Below, piece by piece: positions 1 through 8,490 of a DNA stretch of 41,040 nucleotides. The stretch covers positions 1-41,040 of the forward strand of contig JAAEZH010000046.1 of NCBI GenBank assembly GCA_018222965.1. The letters run 5' to 3'. The translations under genes and the position numbers were made by a program. This stretch comes from Bacteroidota bacterium (GTDB taxonomy: Bacteria > Bacteroidota > Bacteroidia > Chitinophagales > Saprospiraceae). Numbering within the stretch: position 1 is the stretch's first letter; every line of letters starts with the position of its first letter. The notes beneath the pieces were generated by a model, which saw only the letters and a list, made by a program, of their open reading frames with translations, did not search any database and had not been told where the DNA came from.

Positions 1-62
1 CAACGGAATCAACGGAATCAACGGAATCAACGGAATCAACGGAATCAACGGAATCAACGGAA
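1..62. repeat. 9-bp tandem repeat array (CAACGGAAT)n
   Basis: Six perfect copies of CAACGGAAT plus a partial one start at the first base of the window, so the array probably continues to the left. On the plus strand one frame reads Gly-Ile-Asn repeatedly. The same unit, reverse complemented, occurs at 9351-9380 and 28008-28109. The array ends about 35 bases before the cvfB-like start codon. Confidence 0.95.
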
Positions 63-69
63 AGAACCC

Positions 70-77
70 TATCTTGC
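70..77 (+). promoter_or_regulatory. possible -7 promoter element of the cvfB-like gene
   Basis: TATCTTGC lies 19 bases before the ATG at 97 and matches the Bacteroidota -7 consensus TAnnTTTG except in its last two bases. No good TTTG -33 element is seen upstream because that region is the repeat array. Weak call. Confidence 0.3.
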
Positions 78-96
78 AAAAAATCGGAAAATCTAT

Positions 97-927
97 ATGC
101 TGAATATTGGCGAGATCAATGAACTGGAGATTCTGCGGGAGACACTTGTAGGATTATACCTCGGTGACGACGAAGAAAACGACGTTCTTTTACCAAATAA
201 ATACGTACCGGAAACCTATGAAATCGGCGATAAAATTGAGGTGTTTTTATACAGAGACAGCGAGGACCGTCCGGTAGCCACTACCCTGGAACCTAAGATC
301 AAGCTCAATGATTTTGCGCCGCTGACAGTGCGTTCTGTTACGAAGTTTGGAGCCTTTTTGGACTGGGGAATGGAAAAAGATCTGTTGGTGCCCTTCAGCG
401 AGCAGCTGGAAAAAATGCACAAGGATGAAACCTATCTGGTTTATATGTACCTGGATGGAGCGACAGACCGCCTTGTAGCGTCTTCCAATTTGCCTCGATT
501 TATCAAAAATCGGGAATTGACCGTTGAAGAAGGGGAGGAGGTAGATCTTATCTTTTCCGGAAAATCAGACCTTGGTTGGAATGTGATCATCAACAAAGCC
601 CATTGGGGATTGATCTATTACAATGAGCTTTTCGCGAATGTTTCTGTCGGTGATCGCCGACGCGGATTTGTTTTCAATATCCGGGAAGACAATAAGATCG
701 ATGTGCGCTTGCGGAAGTCTGGCTACGAGGGCATTGAGCCAAATGCCAAAATACTGCTGGAAGCAATCCGATCCAACGATGGTTTCCTGCCCCTTACCGA
801 CAAAAGCGCTCCGGAAGATATCCAGGAGCAACTTGAGATGAGTAAGAAAGTCTTTAAAAAGGCCGTTGGTGCCCTGTACAAGCAAAAGATCATTCGGTTG
901 GAAAAGGATGGTCTCTATCTGGTTTGA
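97..927 (+). CDS. cvfB: CvfB-like S1 RNA-binding protein
   Basis: This 276-residue cytoplasmic protein matches the CvfB/YitL family in length and layout. Three S1-like OB-fold segments (about 1-65, 70-135 and 145-215) precede a winged-helix end (about 220-276). The second segment is the clearest S1 domain, with the V-x-K-F-G-A-F-L-D-W-G pattern near residues 80-91. The C-terminal part has the winged-helix sequence SKKVFKKAVGALYKQK. CvfB proteins bind RNA and affect virulence or stress genes in Firmicutes; their job in Bacteroidota is not established. The start at 97 gives the conserved N-terminus. The next gene follows after 27 bases, so co-transcription is possible. Family assignment is confident; the physiological role is inferred. 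Confidence 0.85.
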   Translation: MLNIGEINELEILRETLVGLYLGDDEENDVLLPNKYVPETYEIGDKIEVFLYRDSEDRPVATTLEPKIKLNDFAPLTVRSVTKFGAFLDWGMEKDLLVPFSEQLEKMHKDETYLVYMYLDGATDRLVASSNLPRFIKNRELTVEEGEEVDLIFSGKSDLGWNVIINKAHWGLIYYNELFANVSVGDRRRGFVFNIREDNKIDVRLRKSGYEGIEPNAKILLEAIRSNDGFLPLTDKSAPEDIQEQLEMSKKVFKKAVGALYKQKIIRLEKDGLYLV

Positions 928-954
928 TAAAATTCCTTTAATCGTATTGAGTAT

Positions 955-1920
955 ATGAAGACTAAAACCCTGTTGTTATCCCTCACCATTTTAAGTGTTC
1001 TTGCCTGCACAAATTCCAAGCCAACAGAGCAGGAGCAAACTGCTGAACCAACAGAAGAACCGAATGGATTTAAACCTTCCATGCTGGAGGAGGATCCTTT
1101 TGCCGAAGTAGGCGATAAGCCGGTAATGCTTGGGGAAGGAGTGATTTCCTCGGAAGCGCCGGAGTTTGCCACCACCTGGGATCCGGAACGGAACATCCTG
1201 GCTTTCAATCGCACCAATGCCGATCGCTCTGAGATTTACATTTATTTTTCGAGCTACTCCAATGGCCAGTGGGCAACACCGGTTAAGTTTGAATACAGTG
1301 AGCCTGAATACAGAGACATTGATCCGTTTATCAAAAAAGGCCGGCTGTATTTTAGTGCTGTACGCACAGAGGGTCGGGAAGATTATGACATCTTTGTTTC
1401 CAGCTGGATCAATAACCAATGGTCTGCTCCGACGGTTTCGGATGAAGGCCTGGGAACAACAGAGGATGATATTTTTATCAGCATCTCCAATGACTATCAG
1501 GCCTATTACAGCCGCTTTATGGAAGATAACTCCGTTCAGATTACCCGCAAGTCGCTTTACGATGCAGAGATTCCTTTTGAAGTTCAGCGATTTGAAAACA
1601 GCACGGCCCGTATGACCAATCCGGCCATCGCGCCCGACGGTTCATTTCTGATCACTTCCGGTGACTTTGCAGGGGAGGGGAGTGCGGATCTTTTTATCTC
1701 TTATCCAACCGATACCGAAAACGTCTGGACAGACCCTGTGAATCTGGGGCCGACTGTAAATTCTCCGTATACCGAATTTGCACCTGGAATCTCTCCCGAC
1801 GGCAAGTATCTGTTTTTTACCAGCGAGCGTCCGGGAGTAATTGGTCCTCAGGCAGAAGGGGTTCGTCCGCCGGGTGATCTGTATGTGGTCAAACTGGCCG
1901 GACTTGTTGATCGGAAATAA
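955..1920 (+). CDS. PD40/TolB-type beta-propeller lipoprotein
   Basis: This 321-residue protein starts with a lipoprotein signal (lipobox LSVLAC, Cys18), followed by a Gln/Glu/Pro-rich linker and a beta-propeller of PD40/WD40-like blades. Blade signatures are visible: APDGSFLITSGD near residue 225 and SPDGKYLFFTSERPG near 285. Similar 'envelope' propellers occur in Bacteroidota T9SS and OmpA-type lipoproteins; the protein at 22555-24525 has the same fold joined to OmpA. No enzymatic motif is seen. The likely place is the periplasmic side of a membrane, as a binding or scaffold protein. It may share a transcript with the cvfB-like gene 27 bases upstream. The specific function is unknown. Confidence 0.75.
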   Translation: MKTKTLLLSLTILSVLACTNSKPTEQEQTAEPTEEPNGFKPSMLEEDPFAEVGDKPVMLGEGVISSEAPEFATTWDPERNILAFNRTNADRSEIYIYFSSYSNGQWATPVKFEYSEPEYRDIDPFIKKGRLYFSAVRTEGREDYDIFVSSWINNQWSAPTVSDEGLGTTEDDIFISISNDYQAYYSRFMEDNSVQITRKSLYDAEIPFEVQRFENSTARMTNPAIAPDGSFLITSGDFAGEGSADLFISYPTDTENVWTDPVNLGPTVNSPYTEFAPGISPDGKYLFFTSERPGVIGPQAEGVRPPGDLYVVKLAGLVDRK

Positions 1921-1940
1921 ACAACCTTCAATATTCTTCC

Positions 1941-1948
1941 TATCTTTG
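1941..1948 (+). promoter_or_regulatory. -7 promoter element of the DUF4956-VTC-CotH operon
   Basis: TATCTTTG is a perfect match to the Bacteroidota -7 consensus TAnnTTTG and lies 20 bases before the ATG at 1969, in the 48-base gap after the lipoprotein gene. Transcription would start near 1952 with a short leader. No convincing TTTG -33 box is seen 19-21 bases upstream, so strength is uncertain. Confidence 0.5.
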
Positions 1949-1968
1949 CCGCTCAGTAAATCCAGGCA

Positions 1969-2646
1969 ATGAATTTTGAAGATTTTCTCAGCGATTTCTC
2001 GACAGATTTCATCAACAATCAGCAGTTTTTGTTGAATGCAATTCTGGCAGCAGTCCTATCCTTTATTCTGGGGCAGTTTTATTCGAGATATGGTAATGCC
2101 GTAGCCAACCGAAAGCAGTTTGGACGGAACTTCATGTTCCTGACTCTCACCACCATGCTTATCATATACATTGTGAAAAGCTCGGTGGCACTTTCGCTCG
2201 GTTTGGTAGGAGCCCTCTCGATTGTGCGTTTCCGTGCAGCGATCAAAGAACCGGAAGAACTGGTTTATCTTTTCTTTGCCATTGGTATTGGTCTGGGTAT
2301 GGGGGCCAATCAAGCTACCATTACCTTGCTGGCTTACCTCCTGATTATGTCTTTGCTCGTGATACAATCTATGGTGTTGCGCAAAGGCCGACAACGCAGT
2401 CCGGAAAACATGTTTGTAAATATCCGTACGAAGGAACTTTCGGCGGAAGCCGTAAGCAAAGTCCTGACCGATCATTTTCGCCTGGTGGAATTGAGACGAA
2501 TGGATCAGTTTGACGGAGATCTCGACCTTTCTTTTCTGGTGGAAACAGAAGATGTAGATCAAATCATCAAGGCCAAAGACCAGCTGATCAGCGAAGCGCC
2601 AAACCTCAATTTTTCCTTTGTCGAGCAACGCAATATCGCCGTCTAA
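1969..2646 (+). CDS. DUF4956 family integral membrane protein
   Basis: This 225-residue protein belongs to DUF4956, a family often found beside CotH and VTC-domain genes. Hydrophobic segments lie at about residues 21-42, 53-76 and 97-137 (probably three or four helices). Between them is the conserved motif SLGLVGALSIVRFRAAIKEP, in which LSIVRFR is the family hallmark. A soluble part follows (about 140-225), probably cytoplasmic. The family has no assigned biochemical function. The gene leads a four-gene operon, has its own promoter-like TATCTTTG upstream, and is separated from the next gene by 33 bases. Its position suggests the membrane component of the CotH/VTC system; this is an inference from gene order. 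Confidence 0.85.
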   Translation: MNFEDFLSDFSTDFINNQQFLLNAILAAVLSFILGQFYSRYGNAVANRKQFGRNFMFLTLTTMLIIYIVKSSVALSLGLVGALSIVRFRAAIKEPEELVYLFFAIGIGLGMGANQATITLLAYLLIMSLLVIQSMVLRKGRQRSPENMFVNIRTKELSAEAVSKVLTDHFRLVELRRMDQFDGDLDLSFLVETEDVDQIIKAKDQLISEAPNLNFSFVEQRNIAV

Positions 2647-2679
2647 AGCGTTATTGTTCCAGACAAATTAATCAGCAAT

Positions 2680-3594
2680 ATGCGTTTTTCAGGGATTGTT
2701 GTAAGTATGATTGTGTGCTGCTTGTTTGGGCTTGCGCCCTTTTCGGGCTTGCCGAATGCTTACAGTCAGGAAAACCGTATCGAGAACGAATTCAAACTCT
2801 CGGTTCCAAAGGGAGAGGAAGAGGCCGTATGGGTGTTTTTGCAAGAGGCACTATCGGGTAGTTCCCTGCTGGCCTTTGATTCCGCATTTACTTCCTCTTT
2901 TGCGCGGGAAGAATTTCACGATGTCTATTTTGATAATGGAGAAGGGCGTGTAGCCAGCTTTCAGGCAGGTGTGCGCTTGCGCGAAAGATATATTGCCGAC
3001 ACCCTGTCCAAGCGGTTGTTGCAGCTCAAACTGCCTACCGACGACTCTTCAGGAGTGGCGCGACAGGAGATCAAGTTTAATCCCTACACAAAGTTTAAAA
3101 CGAGCGACCGCAAGGCGACCCATCCCTTTTGGAGATTTGTGAAACCGGGCGACCGCGATGAGGTCAGCTTATATCTGGGGTCGCTACAGGTAAGTGGCGA
3201 TGATCTGGAGCCCGAGTTGAAGCTCAAACAAGATCGCAGACGGGCCTATGTGTCCCAGTTTGGTACACCATTCCTGACGGCCACGCTGGATCATGTAAGT
3301 TATTTTTATTTTCCCTATTCGTCTTTTACGGAACTGGAGCTGGAACTGAATGAGATCTTATATACCGAAGCCGATTTTGATCAAAGGGCTGCTATGGAAG
3401 CTATAAATCGGGACATCCGGGACAAGCTGTTTCAAAAATTTCCGGGATTAAAGCAGGATCAGACTCCGAAGTACAATAAAATGCGGGCCCTGATAAAAGG
3501 GAATAAGATAGTCTGGCTGGGAAACAACCTGATGTATATTATTCTTGGCGGACTGGTTCTTACTGCCATTGTACTATTTTTGCGAAACCGATAA
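2680..3594 (+). CDS. Exported, C-terminally anchored VTC-domain (polyphosphate polymerase-like) protein
   Basis: This 304-residue protein has an N-terminal signal sequence (about 1-29, ending near NAYSQ), a VTC/CYTH-type domain (about 32-255) and a C-terminal membrane helix (about 280-300) with a basic tail. CYTH-tunnel elements are recognisable: ENEFKLSV at the start, GVRLRERY with paired arginines, LLQLKLP, a basic RRRAYV strand, TATLDHV, and the acidic strand FTELELELNE. In yeast Vtc4 this fold polymerises polyphosphate from ATP. The signal peptide would place the catalytic-type domain outside the cytoplasm, unlike the second VTC gene of the operon (6474-7106). There are only 12 bases before the CotH gene. 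The reaction is not proven and the domain could bind rather than make a polyanion. Confidence 0.75.
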   Translation: MRFSGIVVSMIVCCLFGLAPFSGLPNAYSQENRIENEFKLSVPKGEEEAVWVFLQEALSGSSLLAFDSAFTSSFAREEFHDVYFDNGEGRVASFQAGVRLRERYIADTLSKRLLQLKLPTDDSSGVARQEIKFNPYTKFKTSDRKATHPFWRFVKPGDRDEVSLYLGSLQVSGDDLEPELKLKQDRRRAYVSQFGTPFLTATLDHVSYFYFPYSSFTELELELNEILYTEADFDQRAAMEAINRDIRDKLFQKFPGLKQDQTPKYNKMRALIKGNKIVWLGNNLMYIILGGLVLTAIVLFLRNR

Positions 3595-3606
3595 AACGCC
3601 GCATGC

Positions 3607-6474
3607 ATGCGCATTCAAGGAAAAGACCATAAACGACGTCCACGCTGGATCCAAATCCTCATTTTGGGGCTGGTCGGAGTGGTCGTTTTATTGCTGGTCC
3701 TTCGCTCTGCCTCTTTGGGTGGGGAGGATTTCTATTTCTGCGATATGGAGCGTACAACCGGTGGCGGAGATTATTACAAATCGCAGGGAAAGACCTTTTC
3801 CAACGGCCGTACGCAGTCGAGTGATGCGGCTTTCGCCGGAAGGCATTCTGCTAAATGCTCGGCAGAAAATCAATATGGCCCCGGTGTTGAATTCAAAAAT
3901 GTAAATGGCGGAGATCGTTTCATTGCCAGCGTGTGGCGGAACAGTACGGATGGATATGGCGTACTGGCATTTCAGGGGGACTGGGGATTTTATTCGCAGG
4001 CAACTTTGCCCGTTCAGATCACGGGCGACTGGGAATTGGTTAAACGGGAAATTACCATTCCGCTCGGAGTAAGAAACCGCAATCTTAAAATTTTCCCCTA
4101 CATCCCTTCTAAAGAGGGGATTGTCTATTTCGACAATTTAGAAATACGGCACATCAAAGCGGGAAGCGATGCCCAGATCGACCCCAATGCTTATGCAGGT
4201 CCAAAATTGAATCTCCGGGTAGATGATAACGGGATGGTTCAGCTTCGAGAGAAGCGATTGGAGGCCTTTTCGTACGGAAATTTGGTTACCGGAAAGAAGG
4301 ACCTGGTAGATGCCAAACTCGATACCGGGAAAATGGAAATTCCGGTACGTGCCCGCTTGAAAGGCGATTTACTGGACCATCTGCAGGGTCGACAGTGGTC
4401 GTTCCGGATTGTTCCGGAGGATGGTTTCAACTGGCGGGGAATGACCGAATTCTCGGTGCATAATTCCCGTTCCCGATACCATTTGGATGAATGGATATTT
4501 CATAAAATTGTGGAAGGGGAGGATCTAATGACTACCCGCTACGACTTTATCGAAATGGCGCTCAATGGCGATCCGCTTGGGATCTATGCTTATGAAGAAC
4601 ACTTCAACGACGGCTTTCTCCTTCAGCGGGAAAGAACCCCCGGGGTTATCCTTTCAATAAACGAAGACGGGCACTGGCAATACGCCCCCAAACAGTGGAG
4701 CGAACGTCCGCCCTGGTACGAAAGCGCTCAATACGAGGTCTTTGAAGACGACAAGGTGGTTGATGATCCGGAGCGGAACAAACAATTTGAAGCGGCTCGC
4801 GACTTGTTGTACGGTTTTCTGCATGGAGATTTGAAGACCGAACAGGTATTTGATACAGATAAGCTGGCGACTTTTCTGGCTTTGGTGGATCTGACAAATG
4901 CTTTTCACTCCATCAATTATACCAATATGCGTTGGTATTTTGATCCACACACGGCCCTGCTGGAACCGATTGCCTATGATGGATTTACAGAGGATGGGAC
5001 CAAAAACATCCGTAAACCCCTGTTTATTGGATCAAGGATAAACAGCCGGACGCCGCGCAATTTTAGTCCGGTGCGCGGGGATGCCTATCTGCATTACAAG
5101 CTCTTTAATGATTCGGTATTTACTGCCAAATACCTGAGCGAGTTGGAACGGGTAATTCAACAGGATTACATCAATAATATTATCAAATTCTACCAGGCAG
5201 ATGTCTTGGGCAGGGAGTCTTTTATCCAGCGCGGGTATGTTGACTACGAATTTAGATGGGACTATTTCTTCCGGTTTGCCCCAGAGATCCGGGAGATCAT
5301 GTATCCTTTGCCGGAGATATCCATCAAAGCTTACCTGAGTAGCGACGGCGTTCAGGTAGAATCCTATCACCAGCTTCCGATGGAAGTGGTGGGATTTGGA
5401 GATGGAGCGCTTAGCCAGCGATTGCCGGAGCCGGTGCTATTGGAGTCGTTTAATGAAAGCATTCCTGCCCGGAGGTATTTGATCCAGGCACTGGGGAGTC
5501 CGGAAGATATATTTGTGCGTACCCTGGGGACCGAAAAACTGGTGGCATTTCCCGTATATGAGTGGAGTGCGCCGGAGCCCAAAATTCGCAGCGAGCGTGG
5601 TTCGGCGAAAGCCCTTACTACTTTCTCCTTTTTGAGTGTAAATCCAGACAGTCAGGTGGTTGTACAACCGGGTCGGCATCTCATTAATAAAGACTTAATA
5701 GTGCCTGCCGGATTCAGCTTGCGGGTTTGGCCGGGCACGGAACTGGTGCTTGAGAATGGCGCTTCTATCCGTTCCTTTGGCCCGGTACTGATGGAAGGCA
5801 GTGCCGAGGAGCCAATCCTTATTTCTTCCCCTTCCAAAGACGGCGGCGGTGTTTTGGTAGCTGATGTTCCGGGAGGAAGCGTATTCAGGCATGTCGTTTT
5901 CAGGGACCTTGGAAATGCCGGCCTTACGGAAAGCAGCGTTTCGGTTTTTAAGACTAATGTCATATTGGAAAACTGCCTGTTTGAAAAATCGCGTGCGCCC
6001 AATGCACTGGGTATTTCCAATGCCAATTATAAGATCTCGGATTGTCGGGTAGAAGAAGCTGCAGGGGACGGGCTGGACCTGGACTTTAGCAGTGGTTCCA
6101 TCGCTGGATTGGTCGTTAATACAGCCGGTCGCGACGGATTGGAAGTGTCGGGCGGGCAGGCCACCTTGTATAATATCTCCATTGTTAATGCCCGCGAAGC
6201 CGGCTTCAATGCCAATCGAAAAGCCCTGGTGACCATCGGCACCATTCGAATTCAGAAAGGGCGTCAGGGGATTCATTGTACCGGAGAATCTGAAGTAAAG
6301 ATCGCCACCCTGGAGTTGGAGGATATCCAGCAGGGGATTGTTGTGTTCAAACAGGAAGCTGTTTATAATGGAGCCCGGGTGGAAATTGATGCCTGGGAGC
6401 AAAAGGGGGTTGATCAATTGGAAGTCGTTGAGGACGGATCCCGTCTGAGGCTTGGAGAAAGGTGGATTAACTAA
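3607..6474 (+). CDS. CotH-kinase family protein with N-terminal binding domain and C-terminal beta-helix
   Basis: This 955-residue protein begins with a membrane helix (about 15-34). A jelly-roll/carbohydrate-binding-like domain follows (about 40-192; it includes the Phe-Asp-Asn-Leu-Glu strand typical of galactose-binding-like folds). Next comes a CotH kinase domain (about 285-475) and, after a middle region, a right-handed parallel beta-helix (about 680-945, short Asn/Gly-turn repeats). CotH hallmarks are DEWIFHKIVEGED, the strand LNGDPLGIYAYEEHF and the acidic motif EPIAYDG near 452-458. CotH proteins are atypical ATP-dependent protein kinases known from Bacillus spore coat. The anchor would place the enzyme outside the cytoplasm. 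It is tightly coupled to its neighbours: 12 bases from the VTC gene before it, and a one-base TAATG overlap with the VTC gene after it. The substrate is unknown; the beta-helix suggests a long repetitive ligand such as a polysaccharide (inference). Confidence 0.85.
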   Translation: MRIQGKDHKRRPRWIQILILGLVGVVVLLLVLRSASLGGEDFYFCDMERTTGGGDYYKSQGKTFSNGRTQSSDAAFAGRHSAKCSAENQYGPGVEFKNVNGGDRFIASVWRNSTDGYGVLAFQGDWGFYSQATLPVQITGDWELVKREITIPLGVRNRNLKIFPYIPSKEGIVYFDNLEIRHIKAGSDAQIDPNAYAGPKLNLRVDDNGMVQLREKRLEAFSYGNLVTGKKDLVDAKLDTGKMEIPVRARLKGDLLDHLQGRQWSFRIVPEDGFNWRGMTEFSVHNSRSRYHLDEWIFHKIVEGEDLMTTRYDFIEMALNGDPLGIYAYEEHFNDGFLLQRERTPGVILSINEDGHWQYAPKQWSERPPWYESAQYEVFEDDKVVDDPERNKQFEAARDLLYGFLHGDLKTEQVFDTDKLATFLALVDLTNAFHSINYTNMRWYFDPHTALLEPIAYDGFTEDGTKNIRKPLFIGSRINSRTPRNFSPVRGDAYLHYKLFNDSVFTAKYLSELERVIQQDYINNIIKFYQADVLGRESFIQRGYVDYEFRWDYFFRFAPEIREIMYPLPEISIKAYLSSDGVQVESYHQLPMEVVGFGDGALSQRLPEPVLLESFNESIPARRYLIQALGSPEDIFVRTLGTEKLVAFPVYEWSAPEPKIRSERGSAKALTTFSFLSVNPDSQVVVQPGRHLINKDLIVPAGFSLRVWPGTELVLENGASIRSFGPVLMEGSAEEPILISSPSKDGGGVLVADVPGGSVFRHVVFRDLGNAGLTESSVSVFKTNVILENCLFEKSRAPNALGISNANYKISDCRVEEAAGDGLDLDFSSGSIAGLVVNTAGRDGLEVSGGQATLYNISIVNAREAGFNANRKALVTIGTIRIQKGRQGIHCTGESEVKIATLELEDIQQGIVVFKQEAVYNGARVEIDAWEQKGVDQLEVVEDGSRLRLGERWIN

Positions 6475-7106
6475 TGCGCTACGAAAGAAAATATCGGATA
6501 GAGCAGGCAACAGCCCGGGAAGTTCGGGAAGTGTTGCGGGTGGTACCTGGTTCTTTTCATCAGGCGTATCCCAATCGTTGGGTAAATAGCATTTACTTTG
6601 ACGGACCCGGCTTTGAAGCCATGCGAGAAAATCTGGGAGGAATCTCTAATCGTATTAAGTATCGCATTCGGTGGTATGGCGAAGTGCGTCAGCATATTCA
6701 AAAGCCGGTGCTTGAAAAGAAGATCAAAAGCAATCAGTTAGGCACTAAAGAACATGTTTCGCTTTCACCGATAGACCTTACCGGACCATTTGATCTGAGC
6801 AGGCTTTTGCGCCTGGAGGCGAATATTGGTCCGGAACTTCAGCCCGTAATCCTGGTGCGTTATAATCGCACTTATCTCGAAAGTATGGATCGCCAGGTTC
6901 GGGCTACAATTGACGAGGATCTGCAATACTTTGCCTTTATTGGGCAGCGACCAATTTGGCATTCTCCGGTGGTAGATCCTGCGGTAATCCTGGAGGTAAA
7001 ATATGGCCAGGATCAGGAAGCGCGGATGGATGAGATCCTGCAAGCTATTCCTTTTCGACTCACCAAGAATTCTAAGTTTGTAAGTGGTATGGGGTCTGCC
7101 TGGTAG
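6474..7106 (+). CDS. Cytoplasmic VTC-domain (polyphosphate polymerase-like) protein
   Basis: This 210-residue protein is essentially a lone VTC domain with no signal peptide or membrane helix. The family pattern is complete: ERKYRI at residues 3-8, a phosphate-binding RIRWYG near 63-68, LEKKIKS with Glu and paired Lys, VRYNRTYLES, a VRATID strand, and the late acidic strand ILEVKYG. VTC domains belong to the triphosphate tunnel (CYTH) superfamily, and Vtc4 makes polyphosphate. The start ATG overlaps the CotH stop as TAATG, so translation is probably coupled. With the exported VTC protein at 2680 the operon has two such domains with different predicted locations. There are 4 bases to the convergent folC end and no obvious terminator. 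Confidence 0.85.
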   Translation: MRYERKYRIEQATAREVREVLRVVPGSFHQAYPNRWVNSIYFDGPGFEAMRENLGGISNRIKYRIRWYGEVRQHIQKPVLEKKIKSNQLGTKEHVSLSPIDLTGPFDLSRLLRLEANIGPELQPVILVRYNRTYLESMDRQVRATIDEDLQYFAFIGQRPIWHSPVVDPAVILEVKYGQDQEARMDEILQAIPFRLTKNSKFVSGMGSAW

Positions 7107-7110
7107 GTAC

Positions 7111-8406
7111 TTAAACCACTTCTGCTACTGTAAAAATGCTACCTCCCACATAGATCAGATCCTCCTTTGATGCAGCTTGTTTGGCCGCACTTAGGGCTTT
7201 TGGGATGCTGGAATAGGTTTTTCCATTAAGTCCGGCTTTTGCTGCTGCATCCTGTAGTTTAACTGCATCCAGTCCGCGAGGAATGTCTGCTTTGGCAAAG
7301 TAATAGGTAGCTTTTTGCGGGAACAGTTGAAGAACCGGCAAAGGATCTTTATCGGCTACAATACCCAGTACAATATGCAATTCCCGGAAGGGTATTTCGT
7401 CAAGTCTGCCAAGAACCAATTCCAAACCGGGCTGATTATGGGCGGAGTCTGCAAGGATAATGGGATCTTTCCCCAGCAGGTGCCAGCGCCCCAGCATATT
7501 GGTGGAAGGCTTGATCTTTGACCAGGCAGTTTGGAGGATAGACGGATCGACCCGATAATCCGGATTTGTATTTCCAAGAGCATCGAGACAGGCAAAAGCG
7601 GTATTGAGATTAATGCTTTGATAAGGACCGCTGAGGTCCGTTTGTAGATGATCCAGTACTTTTTCTCCTCGTTCGTGTAAGTTGATCTTCATGCCTTCCA
7701 AAGTTGTTTCGGCGACTTCTGTTTGGTAGATCTGGTCGGCATAAATGAGAGGCGCTCCCATTTGGATGGCTTTCTCGCGGAATACGCTGCGCACCTCTTC
7801 CTGAGTTTCTCCGATGACTACCGGACGCCCTTTTTTTATGATCCCCGCTTTTTCTCCGGCAATTTCCGGCAGGGATTCTCCCAGGAATTGCTGATGATCG
7901 TAACCTATGTTGGTAATAACAGAAACCAGGGGATCTAAGACATTGGTGGAGTCCAATCTGCCCCCAAGTCCTGTTTCAATTATTGCAATATGTACGCCCG
8001 CTTCCGCGAAATGCTGAAAGGCCATGGCAACGGTTATTTCGAAAAAGGAGGGTTTTAGTTCCTGGATAAAGACATCGTGTTTTTCCACAAAATGGATGAC
8101 CTCCAATTTTGGGATAAGCTGGCCATTAACCTTAATGCGTTCGCGGAAGTCGCGATAATGGGGAGAGGTGTATAAGCCTGTTTTCCAGCCGGTTTCCATC
8201 AGGGAAGCTGTCAGGATGTGGGCTACGGAGCCCTTGCCATTGGTTCCGGCAATATGGATGGCCTCAAATTTCTGTTCGGGATGGTCGAGATATTCGAGGA
8301 GGGCATGGATGTTGCCGAGATCCTTTTTCATGGCAGCCGGTCCTATGCGCTGAAACATAGGGAGCTGACTGAATAACCAGTTGATTGTTTCTTCGTACGT
8401 CTTCAC
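7111..8406 (-). CDS. folC: FolC, bifunctional folylpolyglutamate synthase/dihydrofolate synthase
   Basis: FolC adds glutamate to dihydropteroate and then to folates, using ATP. The P-loop HIAGTNGKGS is at about residues 51-60, the Mur-ligase-like segment TNIGYDHQQFLG-EIAGEKAGIIK follows, and the C-terminal ADSAHNQPG motif is present, so the enzyme looks complete. I place the start at the GTG at 8406 (VKTYEETINWLFSQLP), which aligns with the usual Bacteroidota FolC N-terminus. An upstream in-frame ATG at 8463 would add 19 residues, but that stretch coincides with a strong terminator hairpin (8432-8459) for the preceding gene. The length of 431 residues is normal for the family. Confidence 0.92.
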   Translation of the reverse strand: MKTYEETINWLFSQLPMFQRIGPAAMKKDLGNIHALLEYLDHPEQKFEAIHIAGTNGKGSVAHILTASLMETGWKTGLYTSPHYRDFRERIKVNGQLIPKLEVIHFVEKHDVFIQELKPSFFEITVAMAFQHFAEAGVHIAIIETGLGGRLDSTNVLDPLVSVITNIGYDHQQFLGESLPEIAGEKAGIIKKGRPVVIGETQEEVRSVFREKAIQMGAPLIYADQIYQTEVAETTLEGMKINLHERGEKVLDHLQTDLSGPYQSINLNTAFACLDALGNTNPDYRVDPSILQTAWSKIKPSTNMLGRWHLLGKDPIILADSAHNQPGLELVLGRLDEIPFRELHIVLGIVADKDPLPVLQLFPQKATYYFAKADIPRGLDAVKLQDAAAKAGLNGKTYSSIPKALSAAKQAASKEDLIYVGGSIFTVAEVV

Positions 8407-8431
8407 AGGCAGTTCTTGTAGGGCAAAGATC

Positions 8432-8459
8432 AAAAAAAAGGGCAACCTAATGGCCGCCC
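8432..8459 (-). terminator. Rho-independent terminator of the barrel-protein gene
   Basis: Read on the minus strand, GGGCGGCC-ATTA-GGTTGCCC forms an 8-bp stem (two G-U pairs) followed directly by eight T residues (8439-8432). It ends transcription of the gene at 8491-9144 just before folC. Confidence 0.8.
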
Positions 8460-8490
8460 TCAAATCGAATTAGTATGAAAATTGTATTTC

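Noticed and set aside
1-62. CRISPR array
   Set aside because: The unit is 9 bases, back to back, without unique spacers. The same applies to the arrays at 9351 and 28008, and no cas gene is present.
5695-6510. 271-codon minus-strand frame opposite the CotH beta-helix
   Set aside because: Shadow of a convincing plus-strand gene; no signal peptide, domain or promoter.
8407-8463. Upstream ATG for folC
   Set aside because: The extension overlaps a strong terminator hairpin with an eight-T run, and family proteins start near the GTG at 8406.
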